Shown: in pieces, positions 24,822 to 32,882 of the stretch | How the letters are laid out: each line of letters opens with the position of its first letter | Numbering within the stretch: position 1 is the first letter of the stretch | Source of the DNA: Christensenella minuta | Lineage (GTDB): Bacteria; Bacillota; Clostridia; Christensenellales; Christensenellaceae | Assembly (NCBI RefSeq): GCF_003628755.1 | Contig: NZ_CP029256.1 | Coordinates: forward strand, 1,569,585-1,633,584 | Length of the DNA stretch: 64,000 nt | Reading direction: 5' to 3' | Translations under genes and position numbers: made by a program | The notes under the pieces: model-generated | What the model was told of the DNA's origin: nothing | Seen by the model: the letters and a program-made list of their open reading frames with translations, nothing else | Databases searched by the model: none

Positions 24822-24830
24822 ATTATAGCA
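24822..24830 (-). promoter_or_regulatory. Extended -10 promoter of the desulfurase-thiI-mutM operon
   Basis: Minus-strand TGCTATAAT; no convincing -35. The leader (~50 nt) contains a GGGCC-GGA-GGGCCC hairpin. Confidence 0.5.
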
Positions 24831-24898
24831 CACTTGCGCCCCAAATTCTTCACTGTTTCAGCTGAAAAATCCATGGACTGCAAGGCCCCTTTGCATGA

Positions 24899-24930
24899 AA
24901 AAACAAAAGGCACGGTTTCCCGCGCCTTGC
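24899..24930 (-). terminator. Intrinsic terminator of the HtrA gene
   Basis: Minus strand: AAGGC-CGG/CCG-GCCTT stem with a GAAA loop, then TTGTTTTTT. Confidence 0.8.
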
Positions 24931-24964
24931 TGTGTTTTACATTTTTAAAGCCGGCCGCCGTGCG

Positions 24965-26323
24965 TCAGCCAAGGTTGTTCATATCCGCAAGCGTAAACTC
25001 TACCGAATATTCCCGGCCCTCCCGCCATACCTTCGCAGCGATCTTTTCCCCGACCTCTTTCTGCGACAATACGGGCATGTCCGCACCTGTCGTCAAGTCT
25101 ACGCCGTCGATCTCCATAATTACGTCATTCTGCTGCAAGCCCGCCTGGTCCGCAGGGCCGCCCGTCGTAACATCTGCTACAAGCGCGCCGCGCGGCGTAT
25201 CCCACAGCTTCGCATCCACATCGGAAATCAGGCTGTAGGTGATGCCGATTCCCGCGCGCGGGATACTGCCGTTTTCGATCAGCTGTTGGGCCGTATCGAC
25301 CGCCTTATTGATCGGTATCGCATATCCAACGCCCTCAGAGGTAAGCAGGTTTCCGTTCGCGTCGATTCCGGAATAATATTTTTTAGCCGTATTGACGCCG
25401 ATCACCTCACCGTTTTCGCCGACAAGCGGTCCGCCGGAATTGCCCGCATTGATTGCAGCGTCCGTCTGGATCATCTGCATTTTGTTTCCGTCGAGCGAAA
25501 TCTCCTGCTGCGCAATGCTCACATGCCCGACCGTAACAGAATTATTGAAGGTCTCGCCGCGGATGTTACCGATCGCTACCGCAAGCTCACCCGCCTTCAC
25601 GGAATCGCTGTCGCCGATCGGCACCGCCTTGATCCCAAGGTTTTCCACCTTGATAACCGCGATATCCGTCGTAGCGTCGCCGCCGACCTTTTCCGCGATA
25701 TGCTCTTCCCCGTCCGGCGTCGTCACCTTAATGAGGTTGCCATTCGCAACGACGTGGTTGTTGGTAAGGATATAGCCCTCCGCTTCGGAAATAACGAAGC
25801 CCGTTCCTGCGTCAAGCGCCTGCTCCACAGGCTCCTGCCCGGAGACAAGCTGTTTATTGTAGGCCGTGATCCCTACCACGCTGCCCGAAATATTTTCCGC
25901 GATTTCTACCGCCGGGTTCTGTACGTTTTGGATCGACTGCGCTTCGCCTCCAAGAGACGGCGTTTCACCGGTTCCCTGCTCCTGCGTTTGTTCTTCCCGG
26001 GTGGGGAGCTGCTGCGCGGGGAGGGCGGCCTGTCCGCCGGCCGCCGGCATGATAACAAATGCCGTTAAAAGGCCGCCTGCAACCACACCGGCAACCGCCG
26101 ACACGAATGCCTTGGGAAATTTCCGTTTCTTTTTCGGCGGCTTCGGCGCTTCGCCTTGTTGTCCGTCCATATTCGGCTGCTGCATATCCGGCTGCGGGGC
26201 CGGCTGGTAGCCGTATGGCGGCGTTTGCTGCGTACCCGGCTGGTTCGGCTGGTTATTTTGCCCGCTGAAATGATTCGGCCGGCCTTCCTGCCCGCCAAAA
26301 TTGTTGAATCCATTTTCGTTCAT
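24965..26323 (-). CDS. htrA: HtrA/DegP-type serine protease, membrane-anchored
   Basis: 452 residues after GGGAGG. A cytosolic Asn/Gln/Pro-rich N-terminus (~65 residues) and a KKKRK patch precede one transmembrane helix at about 73-93. A Gln/Glu-rich linker leads to the trypsin-like domain with LTNNHVV (His), TTDIAVIK (Asp) and GNSGGPLV (Ser). A single C-terminal PDZ domain ends the protein (GLQQNDVIMEIDGV). This is the Firmicute HtrA layout: an extracytoplasmic quality-control protease and chaperone. In Bacillus such genes respond to CssRS; no such regulator is adjacent here. It is monocistronic with its own terminator. Confidence 0.94.
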   Translation of the reverse strand: MNENGFNNFGGQEGRPNHFSGQNNQPNQPGTQQTPPYGYQPAPQPDMQQPNMDGQQGEAPKPPKKKRKFPKAFVSAVAGVVAGGLLTAFVIMPAAGGQAALPAQQLPTREEQTQEQGTGETPSLGGEAQSIQNVQNPAVEIAENISGSVVGITAYNKQLVSGQEPVEQALDAGTGFVISEAEGYILTNNHVVANGNLIKVTTPDGEEHIAEKVGGDATTDIAVIKVENLGIKAVPIGDSDSVKAGELAVAIGNIRGETFNNSVTVGHVSIAQQEISLDGNKMQMIQTDAAINAGNSGGPLVGENGEVIGVNTAKKYYSGIDANGNLLTSEGVGYAIPINKAVDTAQQLIENGSIPRAGIGITYSLISDVDAKLWDTPRGALVADVTTGGPADQAGLQQNDVIMEIDGVDLTTGADMPVLSQKEVGEKIAAKVWREGREYSVEFTLADMNNLG

Positions 26324-26501
26324 GAGCGTTCTATCCTCCCTGTGAAATTACCATTAGAAATAATACCGAATGATTTGTTCGATCTTTATTCATTATGGTA
26401 CGCGAATTATGTGAAAAATATATGAACAAATTTTGAAAAAACATCAAAACCTCGCTTTTCGCACCAAATACCATCATATCATAATTTTTACGGTTTTTAT
26501 A

Positions 26502-26536
26502 CAGACAAAAGCCCTCGTTATGAGGGCTTTTGTCTG
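26502..26536. terminator. 15-bp perfect inverted repeat at the end of the sugar operon
   Basis: Arms CAGACAAAAGCCCTC and GAGGGCTTTTGTCTG surround GTTAT. The inner AAAAGCCCTC/GAGGGCTTTT stem can terminate both strands. It lies between htrA and the 3' end of the epimerase gene. Confidence 0.7.
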
Positions 26537-26612
26537 GAAAGCTATTTTCCGTGTTATGATGAGAGAGTGTTATGAGCCGTGTTGTCTTTCGTAGGAGGAA
26601 AGCGCCGCCCGC

Positions 26613-27482
26613 TCATTCCACAAACTGTTTTTTTACAAACCGCAGCGCTTCCCGGATGTCCTCGTCCATCTGCTCCACGCTCGCCCCTTCCGACAGGTCC
26701 CGCCATACCTTGATATCGCTTCCTACCGTCCCGCCCATCTTCACGAACGGCTCCATCACCACCGCCCCATCGTACCCGGCCTCCCGCAGCGCCGCGCCCA
26801 TTTCCGCCCACGGCATGTGCCCTTTCCCCGGCACCTTACGGTTCCCTTCCCCAATGTGGAAATGCCCCAGGCTGTTCCCCGTCCTGCGGATCGCCTCCCC
26901 GAGCCCGTCTTCCTCGATGTTCATATGGAAGCTGTCCAGCATTACCTTTGCATTCTCTTTCCCGATCTCTTTTACGAACTCCACCGCCTCTTCCGCGCTG
27001 TTGATGATGTATTGCTCGAAGCGGTTCACCGTTTCCATCGCCAGCACGATGTCAAGGCTCTCCGCCGTATCCGCAGCCTCCCGCATGCTCCTCACCGCAG
27101 CCTCCCGCGCGCGCTCCTTATCCACCGGCTGATTGTAATCGCACGGCCAGTAGGCATAGATGATCCCTCCTAAGATATGCGAATCCACCTTGTACATCGC
27201 GTCCATGATGCGCTTCAAATACTCTACCCCCGCCCGGCGGACTCCCTCGTCCGCCGACGCGGTGTTATACTGCGGCGGAAGGCCGATACAGGCGGTGATT
27301 TCGACCCCGTTTTCCTGCGCCGCACGTTTGATATCGAAAAGCTCTGCGTCCGTTCTCTGCGCAAGGCCCCCCGCCGCCACCTCGAGGACGTCGAACCCCA
27401 GCCCCGCCGCCTTTTCGCAGTAGGATGCGTAATCTGCGTCCCACTCCCGTTCCCAATATGCGAAATATGTACCGAATTTCAT
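26613..27482 (-). CDS. D-psicose (allulose)/D-tagatose 3-epimerase family enzyme
   Basis: 289 residues of the AP-endonuclease-2 TIM-barrel family. It closely tracks characterised D-psicose 3-epimerases as I recall them: KFGTYFAYWEREW start, LGFDVLEVAA, YWPCDYNQPVDK, the catalytic Glu in AMETVNRFE, metal ligands in VMLDSFHMNIEED and GHFHIGEGNRKVPGKG, and the second catalytic Glu in VVMEPFVKMGG. These enzymes epimerise free ketohexoses at C3, for example D-fructose/D-allulose, with Mn2+ or Co2+. It is the last gene of the ABC-transporter operon, after a polyol dehydrogenase, which suggests conversion of an imported rare ketose. Exact substrate is inferred. Confidence 0.9.
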   Translation of the reverse strand: MKFGTYFAYWEREWDADYASYCEKAAGLGFDVLEVAAGGLAQRTDAELFDIKRAAQENGVEITACIGLPPQYNTASADEGVRRAGVEYLKRIMDAMYKVDSHILGGIIYAYWPCDYNQPVDKERAREAAVRSMREAADTAESLDIVLAMETVNRFEQYIINSAEEAVEFVKEIGKENAKVMLDSFHMNIEEDGLGEAIRRTGNSLGHFHIGEGNRKVPGKGHMPWAEMGAALREAGYDGAVVMEPFVKMGGTVGSDIKVWRDLSEGASVEQMDEDIREALRFVKKQFVE

Positions 27483-27493
27483 TCCTCTTCTCC

Positions 27494-28525
27494 TTACTGC
27501 GCCGTTACGTTCAGGATTACCTTCTGTACGTCGTCCTTATGTTCTTCGATGTATTGATACGCCTCCGCTGTTTGCTCCAGAGGGAACTCTTTGCTGATAA
27601 GGGCCTTCAGGTCCACCTTCCCGCCGCGTACAAGCCCAATCGCCTCAAGGTAGTCTTCCTCTGTATACATCAGCGTTCCGACCAGGGAATATTCCCGATC
27701 CTGCACGTTCGCCAGATTGACTGCCGCACGGTTCCCATACACACCCACGATGACGATATTGATCCCTTTTCTCACAATATCCAGGGCTTGGTTAAGCGCC
27801 TTTTCGTTCGCGCTGCATTCGTAGACCACATCCGCCCCGTCTTCGCCAAATTTCTCGCGCATCACCTGCGCGGCATCTTCATTTTTAATGTTCACAGGAT
27901 AGTCGAGCCCGCACTTCTTAGCCATTTCAAGCTTATAATCCGATACATCCGTAACCATGACGGCGGCGGCTCCAAGGCCTTTTGCACTCTGCGCGACCAC
28001 ATTTCCGATGGTCCCTGCCCCTATGACCCAGACCTTTTTTCCTTTCACGCCGCTGACCCCGCGTTTTACCGCATGTACGCCCACCGCGAGCGGCTCTATG
28101 ATGGTACCTTCGCCATATCCGGTATGGTCCGGTATTTTATAGACCAGCTCTTTTTCTACCGCATAATACTCCGAGCTTGCCCCGGTATCCTGACAGCCCC
28201 ATACTTCCAGCTTCTTGCACACATTGTACCTTCCTTCCCGGCACAGGCTGCATTCGCCGCAAATTTTTTGCGGGCGGTAGATCACACGGTCGCCCGGCTG
28301 GATATTCTCAACTTTTTTGCCTGTTTTTACGACTTCGCCCGTCGCCTCATGTCCCAACACGACCGGGCACGTGATGAATGGGTGCTCGCCATAGTATGCG
28401 TGGATATCCGATCCGCAGATTCCGACCGCGCGCACCCGGATCAGCACCTGTGTTTCCGTGATTTCAGGCACGGGCACTTCCCGCACTTCAAACTGTTTCG
28501 GCGCAGTCAATACTACTTGTCTCAT
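27494..28525 (-). CDS. Zinc-dependent medium-chain alcohol/polyol dehydrogenase
   Basis: 343 residues. The catalytic zinc site is seen in GICGSDIHAYYGEHP and GHEATGEVV, and the structural zinc site in a CGECSLCREGRYNVC four-Cys lobe. The Rossmann loop is VIGAGTIGNVV, followed by VTDVSDYKLEMAKKCG, where the Asp fits NAD preference. The family includes sorbitol, L-iditol, threonine and galactitol-phosphate dehydrogenases. Its position between the binding protein and the 3-epimerase suggests it interconverts a sugar alcohol and a ketose before or after epimerisation. It is separated from the epimerase gene by only 11 bp. Confidence 0.88.
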   Translation of the reverse strand: MRQVVLTAPKQFEVREVPVPEITETQVLIRVRAVGICGSDIHAYYGEHPFITCPVVLGHEATGEVVKTGKKVENIQPGDRVIYRPQKICGECSLCREGRYNVCKKLEVWGCQDTGASSEYYAVEKELVYKIPDHTGYGEGTIIEPLAVGVHAVKRGVSGVKGKKVWVIGAGTIGNVVAQSAKGLGAAAVMVTDVSDYKLEMAKKCGLDYPVNIKNEDAAQVMREKFGEDGADVVYECSANEKALNQALDIVRKGINIVIVGVYGNRAAVNLANVQDREYSLVGTLMYTEEDYLEAIGLVRGGKVDLKALISKEFPLEQTAEAYQYIEEHKDDVQKVILNVTAQ

Positions 28526-28550
28526 TTTCTGTATCCCCTCTCATTTTTAT

Positions 28551-28583
28551 CCGAAGGCTCCCCGCTGTTCGGGAAGCCTTCGG
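28551..28583 (-). repeat. Intercistronic stem-loop after the binding-protein gene
   Basis: CCGAAGGCT...CCC and GGG...AGCCTTCGG arms. On the minus strand no T-run follows. Such hairpins downstream of binding-protein genes often protect that mRNA and lower expression of distal genes; that role is inferred here. Confidence 0.6.
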
Positions 28584-28606
28584 ACCGACGACAATCCGTC
28601 TTGGTT

Positions 28607-29962
28607 TTATTGATTCTCCGCTTTCAGCTCCGGGATGGACTGTGGAAACTGGAATTCCTGCGTCTTATAAAATCCGATGCTTTCGTCATACATTTCGTCT
28701 ACATTTTCCTTACTGATAACGCCGGGGGTAAACAGGGATTCAAGCGGAAGGTCGGAACAGTCTTTGCCTTCCTCGAAAATCGCGTGGATAAAATCGATCG
28801 CCCATTCGCCCTGCTCGATGCCGGAATTGAGGCCTGTGCACAGAAGGTCGCCGCTTTTGATAAGGTCGAGGCCCTCGCGCGTGCCGTCCGCAACCGAACC
28901 GATCTTTACCTGGTCTTTCATATTTGCGGAAGTAAGCGCTTTAAGGGCGCCTGCCGCCATAAAGTCGTTTTCAGAGATCATCAGGTTCATACCCGCGTTT
29001 GCCGTGCAAAGGTCTTCTGCCGCCGCGAGGCCGCCTTCGATCGTCCAGTCGCCGGTTCCGTAGCCCGTTACCTGGAAGCCGGCTTCGTCGCTGCCGCCTT
29101 TGCCGTTCGATTTGATTTCTTCAAACAGGTTATAGCCGGCCAGCCACGCATCTTCATCTGAAGCGTAGGGCGTTCCCTTTGCTTCCATCCTTTGCTTTAA
29201 AATACCGGATACCGCGCCGCACAGGCGGCTTTCCGTACAGGAGCTTCCCATAACGCCGACGATCATCGTTGCGCTGATCTCTTCGTCCGCCGCGAACTGT
29301 TCCGCCATATACTGCCCCGTCAGGTAGCCGTTCATGAACGTATTGGAGCAAAGCGTGGTGAGAGCCGCGCAGTTTTCCGGAACCGCGCCGACACAGAGCA
29401 CCGGGATGCCAGCCTCCACCGCGCGGTTGATATCCGCTACCGGAGCGCTGGAGTTGACCGGATCGACAACGATGATATCAACGCCCTGCGTAATAAACGT
29501 ATCGATGTGCTGGCTCTGCGTCTGCGGATCGTCTTCCGCGATCAGGAATTCGAGCTCATAGCCATATTCCTTTGCTTTTTCTTCCGCACTGTTCTTGACT
29601 GCGATAAACCAATCGCTGGACTGGTTAATTTCGGTCCAGCCAATTTTGAGCGTTCCTTCCGCCGCGGGCTCTTTGGGCCATGCCTTATCGAGATCCGCAC
29701 GGTCTTCCACATACGGGTTGACGATGCCCGCGAGGGAAAGCTTAGGCATAAGCTGGTAGATTTCATGCACCTCGCCCGCCGCAGCCTCGGTTGAAGCGGA
29801 TGCGGGGGCCGATTCCTCGCCGCTTGCTTCCGTGCTTGCTTGCGCTTCAGTGGATGCGGAAGCCGATTCCGTCGCCGTTGTTTCAGCCGGCGTGCACGCC
29901 GTGAACAGGAGCAGCGCTATCACCACAACCGCCAGAAGAGAATACCATTTTTTCTTTTTCAT
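28607..29962 (-). CDS. Sugar ABC transporter substrate-binding lipoprotein (RbsB-like fold)
   Basis: 451 residues. Signal peptide MKKKKWYSLLAVVVIALLLF with lipobox FTAC (Cys near 23), then a Ser/Ala/Thr/Glu-rich linker to about residue 63 that spaces the domain from the membrane. The mature part has the periplasmic-binding-protein type 1 pattern: LKIGWTEINQSSDWF, ITQGVDIIVVDPVNSSA, AGIPVLCVGA, and a late GEWAIDFIHAIF. It is about 100 residues longer than RbsB, with insertions around residues 235-275. It should deliver a sugar or sugar alcohol to the permease encoded just upstream. Specificity unknown. Confidence 0.9.
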   Translation of the reverse strand: MKKKKWYSLLAVVVIALLLFTACTPAETTATESASASTEAQASTEASGEESAPASASTEAAAGEVHEIYQLMPKLSLAGIVNPYVEDRADLDKAWPKEPAAEGTLKIGWTEINQSSDWFIAVKNSAEEKAKEYGYELEFLIAEDDPQTQSQHIDTFITQGVDIIVVDPVNSSAPVADINRAVEAGIPVLCVGAVPENCAALTTLCSNTFMNGYLTGQYMAEQFAADEEISATMIVGVMGSSCTESRLCGAVSGILKQRMEAKGTPYASDEDAWLAGYNLFEEIKSNGKGGSDEAGFQVTGYGTGDWTIEGGLAAAEDLCTANAGMNLMISENDFMAAGALKALTSANMKDQVKIGSVADGTREGLDLIKSGDLLCTGLNSGIEQGEWAIDFIHAIFEEGKDCSDLPLESLFTPGVISKENVDEMYDESIGFYKTQEFQFPQSIPELKAENQ

Positions 29963-30003
29963 TTCTTTTCCTCCATTTATTTTTATTCTTCGTAAAGAAA
30001 TGT

Positions 30004-31011
30004 TTAATCCTGATTTTTAGTGCTGACACTCTGCACGAATACAGAGGCAAGGATGATGATCCCTTTCACGATCTGCTGCGGATAGGCCGGAACGCTTAAG
30101 AGGTTCATGATGTTCGTGATGAGCGCGAGAATCAGCACACCGATGATCGTTCCGCCCACGGAGCCGCGTCCGCCCGAGAGGCTCGCGCCGCCGATCACGC
30201 AGGCCGCGATCGCGTCAAGCTCATAGCCCTCTCCGGAGATTGGGGTGCCCGTCCCGGAGCGGCATGTCATGACAATGCCCGCGAGCGCGCACATGAGTCC
30301 GCTGATTGCATAGACCGCAAATTTATATTTTTTGGCGTTGATGCCCGCAAGGGTGACCGCATCCTGATTGGAGCCCGTTGCGATCACGAGCCGTCCAAAC
30401 ACCGTATATTTGGAAAGCAGCCAGAACACGGCCAGCACCGCGGCGCCGAGAATGACCGGCCACGGAACGACGCCCACGCCTTTGCTTCCGAAGTCCAGCA
30501 GCGCCTGCGCGCCCGTTCCCTCCGGCCAGCGGATCGGCTGCCCGTTGGTAACCAGATAGGCGATGCCGCGGCCGATCGTCATCATCGCCAGCGTTACGAT
30601 AAAGGCCGGCATCCGCAAAAAAGCGATGAATGCGCCGTTGACCGCCCCAAGCGCGAGGCCGATGACAAGCGTCAGGGCAATTCCCATAAAGATTCCAAAG
30701 CCTGTCGTCCAGTTCCAGGATACGATACTGACGGAAATCATCATGCCTGCAACGGCCGCAATAGAGCCGACCGACAAGTCGATCCCGCCTGTGAGGACCA
30801 CGAGGAGCATTCCCATCGCAATCAGCATGATCGGCGTATTTTGCCGGAGAAGGTTAAAGATGTTCTGTGTGCTCAGGAATACCGGAGACAGGATCGCCGA
30901 GATGATGATAAGCGCCGCCAAAATCAATATGGCGTTATACTTAATCAGGAATTCCTTCACAGTCAGTTTCTTCTTGATTTGCATCATTTCCGTATTGCCC
31001 GTTGTGTTCAT
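30004..31011 (-). CDS. Sugar ABC transporter permease (RbsC-like)
   Basis: 335 residues with about eight to ten membrane segments. The MLLVVLTGGIDLSVGSIAAVAG block and the C-terminal GGASLSGGRGSVGGTIIG loop, the coupling helix that contacts the ATPase, are hallmarks of ribose/xylose-type permeases (BPD_transp_2 family). It would form a homodimer in the plasma membrane. Its start overlaps the stop of the ATPase gene by 4 bases (31008-31011), showing translational coupling, and the binding-protein gene follows after 41 bp. Confidence 0.93.
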   Translation of the reverse strand: MNTTGNTEMMQIKKKLTVKEFLIKYNAILILAALIIISAILSPVFLSTQNIFNLLRQNTPIMLIAMGMLLVVLTGGIDLSVGSIAAVAGMMISVSIVSWNWTTGFGIFMGIALTLVIGLALGAVNGAFIAFLRMPAFIVTLAMMTIGRGIAYLVTNGQPIRWPEGTGAQALLDFGSKGVGVVPWPVILGAAVLAVFWLLSKYTVFGRLVIATGSNQDAVTLAGINAKKYKFAVYAISGLMCALAGIVMTCRSGTGTPISGEGYELDAIAACVIGGASLSGGRGSVGGTIIGVLILALITNIMNLLSVPAYPQQIVKGIIILASVFVQSVSTKNQD

Positions 31012-32510
31012 ATATTTTCTACCCCCATTGACAGTTTAATCAGATTTTCTTCGCTGATCTCATTTTTATTGAGCTCTCCCATGACCTTTCCTTCCCTCAT
31101 CACGAGGACCCGGTCGCTCATCCCGATAATTTCGGGCATTTCCGACGAGATCATGATGATGCTCGCGCCTTCCTCGGCCAGCTGGTTGATGATCCGGTAG
31201 ATTTCGACCTTGGCGCCTACGTCCACGCCCCGGGTGGGTTCGTCAAAAATCAATATCTTACAGTTGCTTCCGAGCCACTTGGCGAGCGCCACCTTTTGCT
31301 GGTTGCCCCCCGAAAGGCTGGAAGCATCGTTCTCAATACTTCCGATCTTGATCCTGAGCTTATCGACGAGATCGTCGATCACCTCGTCTTCTTTTTTCTT
31401 GTTGATCCATCCGAATGCCCCGGACAGCTCTTTCAGGCTCGCAAGCGTCATATTTACGCGGATCGGCTGATTGATGAGCACTCCGTGCTTTTTCCTATCC
31501 TCGGGCAGCATCCCGATCCCGAGCGATACCGCTTTTTTTGACGAAGTGATCTGGACGGGCGTTCCGCCGAGGATGACGCTCCCGGAGTCTTTCTTATCCG
31601 CTCCGAACACCGCACGCAGCGTTTCTGTCCGCCCTGCGCCGACGAGGCCGTTGATTCCGAGGACTTCCCCTTCCCTTACTTCAAAGGAAACGTCCTGCAC
31701 TTTTTTCCCGCAGCAAAGATGTTCCACCTTCATCGTAACGCCGCCGATCCTGGCGTTCCTTGGCGGGAACATCTCGGTGAGGTCGCGGCCGACCATCATT
31801 TTTACCAGCTGTTCCTCCGTAATATCCTTGGTGGTCACAGTGTCCACGTTTTTCCCGTCCTTCAGGACGGTGATCTTGTCGCACACCGCAAAAATCTCGC
31901 TGAGGCGGTGGGAAATATAAATGATACAGACGCCCTGTTCTTTTAAAGTCTCGATGATCTTGAAGAGCTGTTTTTCTTCGCTCGACGCAAGCACCGCCGT
32001 CGGTTCGTCGAACACCAGCACGCTGGAATTGCGTGAGAGCGCTTTGCTGATCTCCACCACCTGCTGGTAAGCAACGGAAAGGTTCTCGACCTTTTCACGT
32101 ACGTCGATATGCCCAAAGCCAAGCCAGTCCAGTATCTTCCGGGCCTGCCGGTTCAGCTGGTTCCAGTCGATTACCGGTTTCCCTTCGCCCAGGTTGTCGA
32201 TCAGTATATTCTCCGCGACAGTTAGATGCGGCGCCAGTGCGAATTCCTGATAGATAACGGAAATCCCGGCATCGCGCCCGTCCTTTGTGCTGCTGATCTC
32301 CTTTTTTTCCCCGCCTATCCTGATTTCCCCGTGGTCACGCGAATATGCGCCCGCGAGTATTTTCATCAGGGTCGATTTTCCCGCCCCGTTTTCTCCCATC
32401 AGCGCATGCACCTCTCCGCGGTCCGCACAGAAATCCACATGCTCCAGGGCGGCGATCCCGCCAAAACTTTTGCATATATCAGTCATTTCAACTTCATGCG
32501 TATATGCCAT
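31008..32510 (-). CDS. Sugar ABC transporter ATP-binding protein (RbsA-like, double NBD)
   Basis: 500 residues with two nucleotide-binding domains. NBD1 has GENGAGKST, an IYQE Q-loop, LSVAYQQVVEI in the signature place, VLVFDEPTA and the H-loop ISHR. NBD2 has the family's usual altered Walker A GLVGAGRTE, PEDRKKHG, LSGGNQQKVALAKWL and LIFDEPTRGVD. All catalytic motifs expected of carbohydrate-uptake CUT2 ATPases are intact, in contrast to the divergent paralogue at 32883. It is the first gene of the uptake operon. Confidence 0.95.
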   Translation of the reverse strand: MAYTHEVEMTDICKSFGGIAALEHVDFCADRGEVHALMGENGAGKSTLMKILAGAYSRDHGEIRIGGEKKEISSTKDGRDAGISVIYQEFALAPHLTVAENILIDNLGEGKPVIDWNQLNRQARKILDWLGFGHIDVREKVENLSVAYQQVVEISKALSRNSSVLVFDEPTAVLASSEEKQLFKIIETLKEQGVCIIYISHRLSEIFAVCDKITVLKDGKNVDTVTTKDITEEQLVKMMVGRDLTEMFPPRNARIGGVTMKVEHLCCGKKVQDVSFEVREGEVLGINGLVGAGRTETLRAVFGADKKDSGSVILGGTPVQITSSKKAVSLGIGMLPEDRKKHGVLINQPIRVNMTLASLKELSGAFGWINKKKEDEVIDDLVDKLRIKIGSIENDASSLSGGNQQKVALAKWLGSNCKILIFDEPTRGVDVGAKVEIYRIINQLAEEGASIIMISSEMPEIIGMSDRVLVMREGKVMGELNKNEISEENLIKLSMGVENI

Positions 32511-32572
32511 ATTTACACCTCTTTATTCATTTTGTTTTCGGCAATTTTAATTTGTGGAATTTGATTAAGTGC

Positions 32573-32600
32573 ATTATACTAAGTATCCGCACACGGACAA
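32573..32600 (-). promoter_or_regulatory. Predicted promoter of the sugar ABC operon
   Basis: Minus strand: TTGTCC (32600-32595), 16 bp, TATAAT (32578-32573), 63 bases before the ATG. Confidence 0.6.
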
Positions 32601-32712
32601 AGGAGCGCCGGGTCAGAAAAAGGGGGGATATCTCCCGTACTTTTCCGCGGGGCCACGGAGCTTCGGTCCATAAATGAGATGGATTTTTTCTCCCTTTCGG
32701 GCTTCCATCTGG

Positions 32713-32774
32713 AATCAGACCCCCCGAATCCATAATTAGACCCCTACTTTTCCCCGGGGGATATCAGTTATAAT
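32713..32774 (+). promoter_or_regulatory. Promoter of the regulatory operon with two direct repeats
   Basis: TATAAT (32769-32774) lacks a recognisable -35. Instead AATCAGACCCC (32713-32723) and AATTAGACCCC (32734-32744) repeat with 21-bp periodicity, the second ending 24 bp before the -10. A looser pair, TCCATAAATGAGA (32667) and TCCATAATTAGA (32729), is also present. This layout is typical for an activator such as an AraC-type protein. Confidence 0.5.
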
Positions 32775-32882
32775 GGGACGAAGAAAACATTACTTTTCGC
32801 GTCTTTTTGAAAGCCATATGTATTTCCGGTTTGTCTAATAGAATGCCCGCTTGCCGCAGAATTTTTGAAGGAGGTCTTCCGC

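Noticed and set aside
27425-29161. Very long plus-strand open frame (about 578 codons) opposite the dehydrogenase and binding-protein genes
   Set aside because: It is antisense to two clear genes, has no domain pattern and no ribosome site, and is rich in Arg/His/Phe as expected for reverse-frame translation of GC-rich genes.
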